A stretch of DNA of 64,000 bases from Paraliobacillus salinarum. Its GTDB lineage: Bacteria > Bacillota > Bacilli > Bacillales > Amphibacillaceae. Shown here one piece after another: positions 56,221 through 64,000 of the stretch. Location: the NCBI RefSeq assembly GCF_014083865.1, contig NZ_JACEFA010000001.1, positions 124,001 to 188,000 of the forward strand, written 5' to 3'. Position 1 is the stretch's first letter. The number at the start of each line of letters is the position of its first letter. Made by a program: the position numbers and the translations under genes. Below the pieces are notes generated by a model, which searched no databases, was not told the origin of the DNA, and saw only the letters and a program-made list of their open reading frames with translations.

Positions 56221-58332
56221 ATGTCAGAGAAAAAGATTTTTACAACAGAAATTTCTGGTAAGACATTCTCCGTAGAAGTTGGAGAACTAGCGAAACAAGC
56301 AAACGGAGCATGTATGATCCATTACGGTGATACATCTGTGTTAGCTACAGCAACTGGATCTAAGGAACCAAAAGACTTACCATTTTTCCCACTAACCGTT
56401 AATTATGAAGAAAGATTATATGCAGTCGGTAAAATTCCAGGTGGATTTATTAAACGTGAAGGAAGACCAAGTGAAAAAGCAGTATTAACTTCTCGTTTAA
56501 TTGATCGCCCAATCCGTCCGTTGTTCCCTGATGGTTACCGAAACGATGTACAAGTAATTAGTATAGTAATGAGTGTTGATCAAAATGCACCTTCTGAAAT
56601 TGCAGCTATGATTGGTTCATCTATTGCGCTAAGCATTTCAGATATTCCATTTGGTGGCCCGATTGCAGGTGTTATCGTTGGACGTGTAGATGGAGAGTTC
56701 ATTATTAACCCATCGACGGAACAGAGAGAGAAGAGTGATCTAGATCTATCTGTTGCAGGAACGAAAGATGCCATTAATATGGTTGAGGCTGGAGCGAATG
56801 AAGTACCTGAAGAAGTAATGCTTGAAGCAATTATGTTTGGTCATGAAGAGATTAAACGATTAGTTGCATTCCAAGAAGAAATTATCGCTGCAGTCGGTAA
56901 AGAAAAGATGGAAGTAAAACTATTTTCTTTAGATGAAGAAATTAATAAAGCAGTTGAAGCTCAAGCACATGACAAATTAGTAGCTGCTATTCAAGTTTAC
57001 GAAAAACATGCTAGAGAAGAAGCAATTGAACAAGTGAAAAGTGAAGTTGTGGCTTCCTATGAAGAAAATGATGCAGACGAAGAAACAGTTGGACAAGTTA
57101 AAGCTGTTTTAGACAAAATGGTGAAAGAAGAAGTACGTCGTTTAATCACCAAAGAAAAAATTCGTCCAGATGGAAGAAAAATTGATGAAATTCGTCCGTT
57201 ATCTTCTCGCATTGGTCTTTTACCACGTACACACGGTTCAGGTCTATTTACTCGTGGACAAACGCAAGCGTTAAGTGTTTGTACGTTAGGTGCTTTAGGT
57301 GATGTGCAAATTCTTGATGGACTTGATTTAGAAGAGTCAAAACGATTTATGCACCATTATAATTTCCCATCTTTCAGTGTGGGAGAAACTGGTCCAATTA
57401 GAGGTCCGGGTCGTCGAGAAATCGGTCATGGTGCTTTAGGTGAGCGTGCCTTAGAAAAGGTAATGCCTTCTGAAGCGGCTTTTCCTTATACAATAAGACT
57501 TGTGTCAGAAGTGTTAGAATCAAATGGTTCCACATCACAAGCTAGTATTTGTGCAAGTACATTAGCGATGATGGATGCAGGTGTTCCAATTAAAGCTCCT
57601 GTAGCTGGTATTGCAATGGGTCTTGTTAAATCAGGTGAGGATTATTCTATTTTAAGTGATATCCAAGGAATGGAAGACTTCTTAGGAGATATGGACTTTA
57701 AAGTTGCTGGTACAGCGAACGGTGTAACAGCACTTCAAATGGATATTAAAATCGATGGCCTATCTAAAGAAATTTTAGAAGAAGCTTTAACACAAGCTAA
57801 AAAAGGTCGTATCCATATTCTAAATCACATGTTAGAAACAATTAAAGAACCAAAACAAGAATTATCTACGTACGCACCAAAAATCTTAACAATGAGTATT
57901 CATCCAGATAAGATTAGAGATGTTATTGGACCAAGTGGTAAGCAAATTAATAAAATTATCGAAGAAACTGGTGTAAAAATAGATATCGAACAAGATGGTA
58001 ATGTATTTATTTCATCAACAGACAATGAAATGAATATGAAAGCGAAGAAAATCATTGAAGATATTGTTCGTGAAGTTGAAGTTGGTCAATTATACCTTGC
58101 AACAGTTAAACGTATTGAGAAGTTCGGTGCTTTTGCTGAATTGTTCAAAGGTAAAGAAGGACTTGTTCACATTTCAGAAATGGCTCCAGAGCGAATCAAC
58201 AAGGTAGAAGATGTTGTTTCTATCGGTGATCAAATTATGGTCAAAGTTAAAGAAGTGGACCGTCAAGGCAGAATTAATTTATCACGCAAAGCAGTTTTGC
58301 TTGATGAGCAACAAAATAAAGAAAGCAAGTAA
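56221..58332 (+). CDS. pnp: Polyribonucleotide nucleotidyltransferase (PNPase)
   Basis: 3'-5' phosphorolytic exoribonuclease of mRNA decay; also involved in DNA repair in Bacillus. 703 residues. Two RNase PH-type core domains (first with [20 protein letters not shown], second with [20 protein letters not shown] and the active-site block [18 protein letters not shown]) are separated by a helical domain. The C-terminal KH ([15 protein letters not shown]) and S1 ([19 protein letters not shown]) follow. A strong terminator follows the gene. Confidence 0.98.
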   Translation: MSEKKIFTTEISGKTFSVEVGELAKQANGACMIHYGDTSVLATATGSKEPKDLPFFPLTVNYEERLYAVGKIPGGFIKREGRPSEKAVLTSRLIDRPIRPLFPDGYRNDVQVISIVMSVDQNAPSEIAAMIGSSIALSISDIPFGGPIAGVIVGRVDGEFIINPSTEQREKSDLDLSVAGTKDAINMVEAGANEVPEEVMLEAIMFGHEEIKRLVAFQEEIIAAVGKEKMEVKLFSLDEEINKAVEAQAHDKLVAAIQVYEKHAREEAIEQVKSEVVASYEENDADEETVGQVKAVLDKMVKEEVRRLITKEKIRPDGRKIDEIRPLSSRIGLLPRTHGSGLFTRGQTQALSVCTLGALGDVQILDGLDLEESKRFMHHYNFPSFSVGETGPIRGPGRREIGHGALGERALEKVMPSEAAFPYTIRLVSEVLESNGSTSQASICASTLAMMDAGVPIKAPVAGIAMGLVKSGEDYSILSDIQGMEDFLGDMDFKVAGTANGVTALQMDIKIDGLSKEILEEALTQAKKGRIHILNHMLETIKEPKQELSTYAPKILTMSIHPDKIRDVIGPSGKQINKIIEETGVKIDIEQDGNVFISSTDNEMNMKAKKIIEDIVREVEVGQLYLATVKRIEKFGAFAELFKGKEGLVHISEMAPERINKVEDVVSIGDQIMVKVKEVDRQGRINLSRKAVLLDEQQNKESK

Positions 58333-58338
58333 TCAAAA

Positions 58339-58366
58339 AAGAAACTGGCTCTCCAGTTTCTTTTCT
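58339..58366 (+). terminator. Terminator after pnp
   Basis: AAGAAACTGG (58339-58348) pairs perfectly with CCAGTTTCTT (58353-58362) around CTCT, with more T residues after. In B. subtilis ylxY (a polysaccharide deacetylase gene) follows pnp; here the next gene is the M16 peptidase. Confidence 0.88.
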
Positions 58367-58398
58367 TTCTTATGACAACAAGTAAAAGGAGTACAAGA

Positions 58399-59610
58399 AT
58401 GTTACATAAAAATTACTGTAATAATGGTTTACGCATTGTTTTAGAAACGATACCCACTGTTAGATCTGTAACAATTGGTATATGGGTCAAAACGGGATCT
58501 AGAGATGAAACAATTGAAAATAACGGTATTTCTCACTTTCTGGAACATATGTTTTTTAAAGGTACGACGAAGAGATCGGCAAAGGATATCGCAGAATCAT
58601 TTGATGCTATTGGAGGTCAAGTCAATGCATTTACCTCTAAAGAGTATACTTGTTACTATGCTAAAGTGTTAGATGCACATAAAGATCTTGCTATCGATCT
58701 TTTATCCGATATGTTATTCCATTCTACCTTTGATGAAGTGGAATTAGAGAAAGAGAAAAATGTTGTGTTAGAAGAGATTAGAATGGCAGAGGATACCCCG
58801 GATGATATTGTTCATGATTTATTAGCTGAAGCATCCTTTGGCAATCATGCCTTAAGCTATCCGATCTTAGGTAGAGAAGAAACGATTAAAAAATTTACTC
58901 GTGAAGATTTAATTAATTATAAACATGCGCACTACACGCCGAACAATATTGTCATCTCAATTGCTGGTAATGTAGATGAGTCATTTACTAAGGATGTAGA
59001 AGTCGCTTTTGATCAATTTGATAATGAAAGCAGATCAAAAATCTTAGTGAAACCTCAATTTGAGCCTATTCAATTAACAAAACAAAAGCCAACTGAACAA
59101 GCACACCTCTGTATTGGATATCAGGGTTTGCCAACAGAAGCCGAAGACATTTTCAGTTTAATTATAGTAAATAATGTTTTAGGTGGGAGTATGAGTTCTA
59201 GATTGTTCCAAGAGATCCGAGAAGAGCGAGGATTAGCTTATTCTGTTTTCTCTTATCATAGTTCATTTGTAGATAATGGCTTATTAACTATCTATGCTGG
59301 TACAGGCAAACAATATCTATCTACACTTCAAGAAACTATTGAACAAACAATAGACAACTTTGTTTCAAATGGTTTAACAGACAAAGAATTAACAAACAGT
59401 AAGGAACAACTAAAAGGAAATCTGTTACTTGGTTTAGAAAGCACGAATAGTCGAATGAGTAGAAATGCAAAGAATGAATTAATACTCGGTAGACATAGAA
59501 GTTTGGATGAATTGACAGAGCAAATCAATCAAGTAAATAAAGAATCGACCGATCGTGTATTAAATAAAATATTTGATAATAAATATTCTACAGCATTAAT
59601 CAGTCCGTAA
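58399..59610 (+). CDS. mlpA: M16 family zinc peptidase (MlpA/YmxG, PepR-like)
   Basis: Processing-type metalloprotease; MlpA in B. subtilis influences extracellular protease production. The ATG at 58399 follows AAAAGGAG; an upstream in-frame ATG at 58372 overlaps the terminator region. 403 residues. The inverted zinc motif HFLEH is at 46-50 with the distal glutamate in EKEKNVVLEEIRMAED. The second, inactive half-domain contains GGSMSSRLFQEIREERGLAY, the R/Y substrate motif. Single-gene unit before ymxH. Confidence 0.95.
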   Translation: MLHKNYCNNGLRIVLETIPTVRSVTIGIWVKTGSRDETIENNGISHFLEHMFFKGTTKRSAKDIAESFDAIGGQVNAFTSKEYTCYYAKVLDAHKDLAIDLLSDMLFHSTFDEVELEKEKNVVLEEIRMAEDTPDDIVHDLLAEASFGNHALSYPILGREETIKKFTREDLINYKHAHYTPNNIVISIAGNVDESFTKDVEVAFDQFDNESRSKILVKPQFEPIQLTKQKPTEQAHLCIGYQGLPTEAEDIFSLIIVNNVLGGSMSSRLFQEIREERGLAYSVFSYHSSFVDNGLLTIYAGTGKQYLSTLQETIEQTIDNFVSNGLTDKELTNSKEQLKGNLLLGLESTNSRMSRNAKNELILGRHRSLDELTEQINQVNKESTDRVLNKIFDNKYSTALISP

Positions 59611-59642
59611 TGTATCGTAGTTTCACTTTATCTAAGCAAACG

Positions 59643-59671
59643 TCATAGTTCCTCTCTTTCAATCATATTCT
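59643..59671 (+). promoter_or_regulatory. Possible sigma-E promoter of ymxH
   Basis: TCATAGT (59643-59649) fits the sigma-E -35 pattern KMATADW, and CATATTCT (59664-59671) matches six of eight positions of CATACAMT, with a 14-bp spacer. Mother-cell expression would fit the YlmC/YmxH sporulation family. Confidence 0.4.
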
Positions 59672-59695
59672 AAGATAGAAAAGGGAGGAAGTGTC

Positions 59696-59941
59696 ATGAG
59701 ATATCGAGATTTGAGCAACAAAGAAATTGTAGATATTCAAACTGGTACTAGACTTGGTATTCTTGGACAAACAGATATAGAGTTGGATCAACAAACTGGA
59801 GAAATAGTTGCTTTTATCATTCCTAATTACAGCTGGTTTGGTATGAAAAAAGAAGAAGAAAATTTACGCATCTTATGGTCAGATATAGAAAAAATAGGTG
59901 AAGACATGATCATGATAAGACAAACACCTATTTCAAAGTAA
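59696..59941 (+). CDS. ymxH: YlmC/YmxH family sporulation protein (PRC-barrel)
   Basis: Small PRC-barrel protein of sporulating Firmicutes; function unknown. 81 residues, ATG after AAGGGAGG. Family sequence: MRYRDLSNKEIVDIQTGTRL, then GQTDIELDQQTGEIVAFIIP. The C-terminal strand is RILWSDIEKIGEDMIMIR. A possible sigma-E promoter lies upstream and a terminator follows, so it is a single-gene unit. Confidence 0.93.
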   Translation: MRYRDLSNKEIVDIQTGTRLGILGQTDIELDQQTGEIVAFIIPNYSWFGMKKEEENLRILWSDIEKIGEDMIMIRQTPISK

Positions 59942-59957
59942 ATACTAACTTATTGCT

Positions 59958-59990
59958 AAACTGTTTAAAGCATTCCTTTAAACAGTTTTT
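59958..59990 (+). terminator. Terminator after ymxH
   Basis: AAACTGTTTAAAG (59958-59970) pairs perfectly with CTTTAAACAGTTT (59976-59988), 13 bp, 5-nt loop, followed by T. Confidence 0.9.
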
Positions 59991-60070
59991 CTTATTTCTA
60001 AACAAAGACCAAACAATTAATTCTATTTAAGGCGGCTTAAGTAATGAATCAGATTGGGTACATGTACCTT

Positions 60071-60098
60071 CACTTTGATCAGTCTTTCTCATATGATA
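60071..60098 (+). promoter_or_regulatory. Probable sigma-K promoter of dpaAB
   Basis: CACT (60071-60074) as -35 and CATATGATA (60090-60098), a full match to CATANNNTA, are separated by 15 bp. This is 42 nt upstream of the dpaA start. Sigma-K control of dipicolinate synthase is established in B. subtilis. Confidence 0.65.
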
Positions 60099-60139
60099 TT
60101 ACGAAAAATGGTTATTCTTATAAAAGAAGAGGTGTAAAA

Positions 60140-61015
60140 ATGAATCATATGCATATAGCGATATTAGGCGGTGACGCTAGATATCTTGATATGATTAAAA
60201 AATTATCCGAAAATGAACAAATTAAAATGGAATTAGTAGGTTTTGACCAATTAAATCAGGGATTCACAGGGGTTAAACAAACAGACTTTACTTCTTTGGA
60301 AGTAGAAAAATTAGATGCAGTGATCTTACCAATACCTGGTGTTGATCAAAATGGACAGTTACATGCAGTATTTTCTAATGAGTGTATATATCTTGATGAT
60401 AAATGGTTTTCAAGATTATCTGATTCATGTGTTCTATTCACAGGGATATCTACCCCTTATCTTGAACAAATGAAACAAACAAATAATTTAAAATTAATAC
60501 CCTTAATGGATCGTGACGATGTTGCTATATATAATTCGATACCCACTGCCGAAGGAGCGATCATGCTTGCGATACAGCATACTAACTTTACGTTGCACCA
60601 ATCAAATGTTCTAGTCTTAGGATATGGCAGGGTAGGAATGACTGTGGCAAGTAAGTTTAAATCATTAGGAGCAAATGTTCAGGTAGGTGCACGAAAGGCT
60701 TCTGATTTAGCTAGGATTTATGAGTCTGGGATGGATAGTTTTCACATGAATGACTTAGCTGCATATACTGGGCAGTGTGATATTCTAATTAACACGATTC
60801 CAGTTAAAGTAGTTACAGAACCAGTATTGAACCAAATGAAGCTAAACGCATTAATTATTGATTTGGCTTCTAAGCCTGGCGGAATTGATTTTGATTACGC
60901 TAAACAAAGAGGAATACAAACAAAACATGCCTTAGGACTCCCGGGAATGGTAGCGCCAAAAACTGCAGGAGAAATACTTGCGAATATCATAAGCCAACTT
61001 ATATTCACACATTAA
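60140..61015 (+). CDS. dpaA: Dipicolinate synthase subunit A (SpoVFA)
   Basis: With DpaB, oxidises dihydrodipicolinate to dipicolinic acid in the mother cell; the product is loaded into the spore core with calcium. The ATG at 60140 follows AAGAGGTG; a longer in-frame extension overlaps the putative sigma-K promoter. 291 residues. An N-terminal family domain (HIAILGGDARYLDMIKKL) is followed by a Rossmann NAD(P) domain with GYGRVG at 161-166. The C-terminal block is DLASKPGGIDFDYAKQRGIQ. Forms an operon with dpaB. Confidence 0.96.
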   Translation: MNHMHIAILGGDARYLDMIKKLSENEQIKMELVGFDQLNQGFTGVKQTDFTSLEVEKLDAVILPIPGVDQNGQLHAVFSNECIYLDDKWFSRLSDSCVLFTGISTPYLEQMKQTNNLKLIPLMDRDDVAIYNSIPTAEGAIMLAIQHTNFTLHQSNVLVLGYGRVGMTVASKFKSLGANVQVGARKASDLARIYESGMDSFHMNDLAAYTGQCDILINTIPVKVVTEPVLNQMKLNALIIDLASKPGGIDFDYAKQRGIQTKHALGLPGMVAPKTAGEILANIISQLIFTH

Positions 61016-61040
61016 AACGAATGGAAAGGGAGAATTTCTT

Positions 61041-61625
61041 GTGTTGAAAGGGAAAAAAATTGGTTTTGGGATAACAGGCTCACACTGTACCTATGCAGCG
61101 GTATTACCTCAAATAGAAAAATTAGTTGAACTTGGAGCAGAAATTGTTCCGGTTGTATCCGATACTGTCCAACAAACAGACACCCGGTTTGGTAAGGCAG
61201 ACGATTTATTGAAAAAGATAGAGGAAATTACAGGAAGAGATCCGATTCGGACAATTGTGGATGCTGAGCCATTAGGACCAGTAGAACCGCTTGATTGTAT
61301 GGTTATTGCTCCCCTGACAGGAAATTCGATGAGTCGTCTAGCAAATGCAATATCGGATTCCTCTGTTTTAATGGCAACAAAAGCAACGATGCGAAATGGC
61401 AGCCCTGTAGTATTAGGAATTTCTACGAATGATGCTCTAGGTCTTAATGGTGTGAACTTAATGCGTTTAATGGCTACAAAACTAATTTATTTTGTTCCAT
61501 TTGGGCAAGATGATCCTAATAATAAGCCAAACTCATTAGTTGCTGACATGAGCTTAATACCAGAAACCATTGCAGAAGCATTGGATTTCAAGCAAATACA
61601 ACCGGTTTTAGTAAAAAGAGTTTAA
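61041..61625 (+). CDS. dpaB: Dipicolinate synthase subunit B (SpoVFB)
   Basis: Flavoprotein-like subunit of dipicolinate synthase. GTG start at 61041 after AAAGGGAG; 194 residues. Flavin-family motifs: IGFGITGSHCTYAAVLPQIE at the N-terminus and APLTGNSMSRLANAISDS near 95. It follows dpaA by 25 nt. The next genes (asd, dapG) supply aspartate semialdehyde for the same pathway through dihydrodipicolinate. Confidence 0.96.
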   Translation: MLKGKKIGFGITGSHCTYAAVLPQIEKLVELGAEIVPVVSDTVQQTDTRFGKADDLLKKIEEITGRDPIRTIVDAEPLGPVEPLDCMVIAPLTGNSMSRLANAISDSSVLMATKATMRNGSPVVLGISTNDALGLNGVNLMRLMATKLIYFVPFGQDDPNNKPNSLVADMSLIPETIAEALDFKQIQPVLVKRV

Positions 61626-61729
61626 TGTAAGTTTCATTGCTATAATTACTTTTTTCCCCTATTCTATGTTAAAATAATGATTACAATTAAAATCAAGAGT
61701 AAATCATTGCAATGGAGAGGGGATTTTTT

Positions 61730-62776
61730 ATGTCTGAATTGAAAGGTTATCAGGTTGCTGTAGTAGGTGCTACAGGAGCTGTAGGTCAGAAAATTTTAGA
61801 AACATTGGAAAAAAAACAGTTTCCAATTGCAAAATTAATTTTGTTGTCTTCCAAGCGTTCCGCTGGAACCAACCTAAAATACAACGGTGAAGTTTATACA
61901 GTAGAAGAAGCTAAGCCAGAAAGCTTTGAAGGTGTAAATATTGCTTTATTTTCTGCTGGAGGGTCTGTTTCGAAAGCACTAGCACATGAAGCAGTTAAGC
62001 GAGGAGCTGTTGTAGTTGATAATACGAGTGCCTTCCGAATGGATGAGAATGTACCACTTGTTGTTCCAGAGGTAAATGAATCAGATATTAAAAATCACAA
62101 TGGTATTATTGCTAATCCGAACTGTTCTACAATACAAATGGTAGCCGCATTAAAGCCAATTAAAGCATCATTTGGACTAAAACGAGTGCTAGTTTCTACT
62201 TACCAAGCAGTTTCAGGTGCAGGAAATCAAGCAGTAGAAGAATTATCGGACCAGTCTCAAGCATTTTTAAACGGTGAAGACCTTGAGCCTGAGATATTAC
62301 CGGTAAGTGGAGAGAAAAAGCATTATCCAATTGCATTTAATGCATTACCTCAAATTGATGTGTTTCAAGAAAACGGTTATACTTTTGAGGAAATGAAAAT
62401 GATCAACGAAACAAAGAAAATCCTACATGATGATAAACTACCTGTAGCAGCTACATGTGTAAGATTGCCATTCTTCACTTCGCATGCAGAGAGTGTTTAT
62501 ATTGAAGTAGAAGATGATCACGCATCCGTGGAAGCAATACAAAAAGTATTAACGGAAGCTCCCGGTGTTGTGTTAGAAGACGATCCTGAAAATCAAGTAT
62601 ATCCAACACCATTAAGTGCGACTGGAAAATCGGATGTATTTGTTGGAAGAATCCGTAAAGATTTAGATCAACCAAAAGGTTTTCATTTATGGGTTGTTTC
62701 AGATAATTTATTAAAAGGTGCAGCATGGAACTCTGTTCAAATTGCTGAATCGTTAATTAAAAATAATTGGTTGTAA
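61730..62776 (+). CDS. asd: Aspartate-semialdehyde dehydrogenase
   Basis: Reduces aspartyl phosphate to aspartate semialdehyde for lysine, diaminopimelate, threonine, methionine and dipicolinate. The ATG at 61730 follows GGAGAGGGG; 348 residues. The NADP-binding GATGAVG is near the N-terminus. The catalytic cysteine is C132 in NPNCSTIQ. The conserved [16 protein letters not shown] and a catalytic His region ([14 protein letters not shown]) follow. A TAAAAT at about 61671 could be a -10, but no good -35 was seen. Followed by dapG. Confidence 0.97.
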   Translation: MSELKGYQVAVVGATGAVGQKILETLEKKQFPIAKLILLSSKRSAGTNLKYNGEVYTVEEAKPESFEGVNIALFSAGGSVSKALAHEAVKRGAVVVDNTSAFRMDENVPLVVPEVNESDIKNHNGIIANPNCSTIQMVAALKPIKASFGLKRVLVSTYQAVSGAGNQAVEELSDQSQAFLNGEDLEPEILPVSGEKKHYPIAFNALPQIDVFQENGYTFEEMKMINETKKILHDDKLPVAATCVRLPFFTSHAESVYIEVEDDHASVEAIQKVLTEAPGVVLEDDPENQVYPTPLSATGKSDVFVGRIRKDLDQPKGFHLWVVSDNLLKGAAWNSVQIAESLIKNNWL

Positions 62777-62791
62777 TGTCGAGGTGTCAAC

Positions 62792-64000
62792 ATGGAAATA
62801 ATCGTACAAAAGTTTGGCGGAACTTCCGTCCAAAATAAACAAGTTAGGCAGAAGGCAATCAACCGAATTGAAGCATCTATTAAACAAGGATATAAGGTGG
62901 TCGTAGTTGTTTCAGCTATAGGTAGAAGTCCTGAACCATATGCAACAGATTCACTACTATCCTTAGTTGATTTTCCAAATACATCAATTTCTAATCGTGA
63001 GCAAGATTTGCTTTTGTCTTGTGGTGAAGTTATATCATCTGTTGTTTTTTCTAATGAGTTAAAACAAAATAACATTTCTTCGACTGCACTTACAGGAGCA
63101 CAGGCAGGCTTCTTAACTACGGAAGATTTTACTGCTGCAAAAATAAAAGAAATGCAAGTAGAGCGCCTGAAACAGGAGTTAAGTCAACATCAAGTTGTAG
63201 TTGTGGCAGGCTTTCAAGGGATTTCTGAAAATGGTGAAGTTACTACTTTAGGTAGGGGTGGTAGCGATACTTCTGCAGCTGCGCTCGGTGCAGCGCTTGA
63301 TGCAAGTTATATCGATATTTTTACAGATGTAGCAGGAATTATGACAGCTGATCCGAGAGTTGTGGAAGATGCAAAAATATTAGACGTTGTTACGTATAAT
63401 GAAATCTGCAACCTTGCTTATCAAGGAGCAAAAGTAATTCACCCACGTGCGGTTGAGATAGCGATGCAAGCTAAAATTCCGATGCGAGTGCGATCAACGG
63501 TCTCAGATGAGGTTGGAACACTAGTGACTTCCTCCCTGGATGAGGCAAAAGGAAAAGATATTTCAGATCGCCTAATCACGGGAATTGCTCACATGTCTGG
63601 AATTACACAAATTAAAGTAGATACAACGGAAAATATTGATCAATTACATTCGAATGTATTTAAGTCAATGGCTGAGGCAGGAATTTCAGTTGATTTTATT
63701 AATATTTCTCCTAATAGTGTAATTTACACTATTCCTGAAATTTATTCAGGGAAGGCAAAGCAATTGTTAAATGAATTAAATTACCAGCCTGAAATGATTC
63801 ACCATTGTGCAAAGGTTTCGTTAGTAGGAGCTGGTATGACAGGTGTACCTGGTGTAACAGCAAAAATTGTGCAGACTTTAGCAAAAGCTGGTGTGCAAAT
63901 TTTACAGTCTGCAGATAGTCATACAACAATTTGGGTCTTAGTACAGCATGAGGATCTTGTGCCTGCTATTAATGCGTTACACAAAACTTTTGAATTAGAT
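62792..64000 (+). CDS. dapG: Aspartokinase I (partial, runs off the window)
   Basis: Phosphorylates aspartate as the first step of the diaminopimelate pathway; the B. subtilis DapG isozyme is inhibited by meso-diaminopimelate. ATG after GAGGTGTC. The frame is open for 403 codons to the window edge with no stop, so only a few C-terminal residues should be missing (B. subtilis DapG is about 404). Motifs: VQKFGGTSV at the start, TTLGRGGSDTSAAALGAAL, DVAGIMTADPR. The C-terminal ACT pair includes SLVGAGMTGVPGVTAKIVQ. In B. subtilis dapA follows. Confidence 0.95.
   Translation, partial: MEIIVQKFGGTSVQNKQVRQKAINRIEASIKQGYKVVVVVSAIGRSPEPYATDSLLSLVDFPNTSISNREQDLLLSCGEVISSVVFSNELKQNNISSTALTGAQAGFLTTEDFTAAKIKEMQVERLKQELSQHQVVVVAGFQGISENGEVTTLGRGGSDTSAAALGAALDASYIDIFTDVAGIMTADPRVVEDAKILDVVTYNEICNLAYQGAKVIHPRAVEIAMQAKIPMRVRSTVSDEVGTLVTSSLDEAKGKDISDRLITGIAHMSGITQIKVDTTENIDQLHSNVFKSMAEAGISVDFINISPNSVIYTIPEIYSGKAKQLLNELNYQPEMIHHCAKVSLVGAGMTGVPGVTAKIVQTLAKAGVQILQSADSHTTIWVLVQHEDLVPAINALHKTFELD

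Overview
This window is a low-GC, spore-former chromosome segment from a member of the Bacillaceae. Almost every gene is on the + strand, in the order known from Bacillus subtilis: topA-xerC-hslVU-codY, the fla/che operon from flgB to sigD, the rpsB-tsf / pyrH-frr / uppS-cdsA-rseP / proS / polC block, the nusA-infB operon, truB-ribF-rpsO-pnp, and the sporulation and lysine genes mlpA-ymxH-dpaAB-asd-dapG. The AT-rich sequence, Gln/Glu-rich flagellar proteins and gene content fit the Oceanobacillus/Virgibacillus/Gracilibacillus side of the family; that placement is inference. No rRNA, tRNA, insertion sequence, prophage or CRISPR was seen.

Region by region: 1-6148 holds topoisomerase I and the XerC, ClpQ(HslV), ClpY(HslU) and CodY operon behind a near-perfect sigma-A promoter. 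6459-35284 is one continuous motility and chemotaxis transcription unit of 36 genes. It covers rod, MS-ring, switch, export gate, hook, CheY/B/A/W/C/D and SigD, and ends in an accessory tail of FapA (DUF342), an unrecognised 98-residue protein and a SwrB-like protein. 35290-43831 holds translation (S2, EF-Ts, RRF, ProS), UMP kinase and envelope genes (UppS, CdsA, RseP). 43959-53542 holds PolC and the rimP-nusA-rnpM-rplGA-infB-ylxP-rbfA operon. 53636-59941 holds TruB, RibF, S15, PNPase, an M16 peptidase and YmxH. 60140-64000 holds dipicolinate synthase (both subunits), aspartate semialdehyde dehydrogenase and aspartokinase I, which runs off the right edge.

The genes are mostly conventional; the less ordinary material lies in leaders and in departures from the usual synteny. 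(1) The leader before rimP-nusA can fold as a three-way junction whose loop has a perfect 10-bp complement downstream, followed by a terminator. (2) The pnp leader carries a roughly 28-bp hairpin, and a second helix can cover the Shine-Dalgarno. (3) A perfect 10-bp hairpin sits between the Shine-Dalgarno and start codon of flbD/swrD. (4) FlhB begins with the same LDLQFFA segment that the protease Prp cleaves in ribosomal protein L27. (5) trmFO (normally between topA and xerC) and dxr (normally between cdsA and rseP) are absent from their expected positions. (6) The distal end of the fla/che operon contains a small conserved-looking protein of unknown function.

No clearly novel multi-gene system was found. 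Gene identities rest on recalled family sequences and visible motifs. RNA structures were paired by eye and not energy-minimised.
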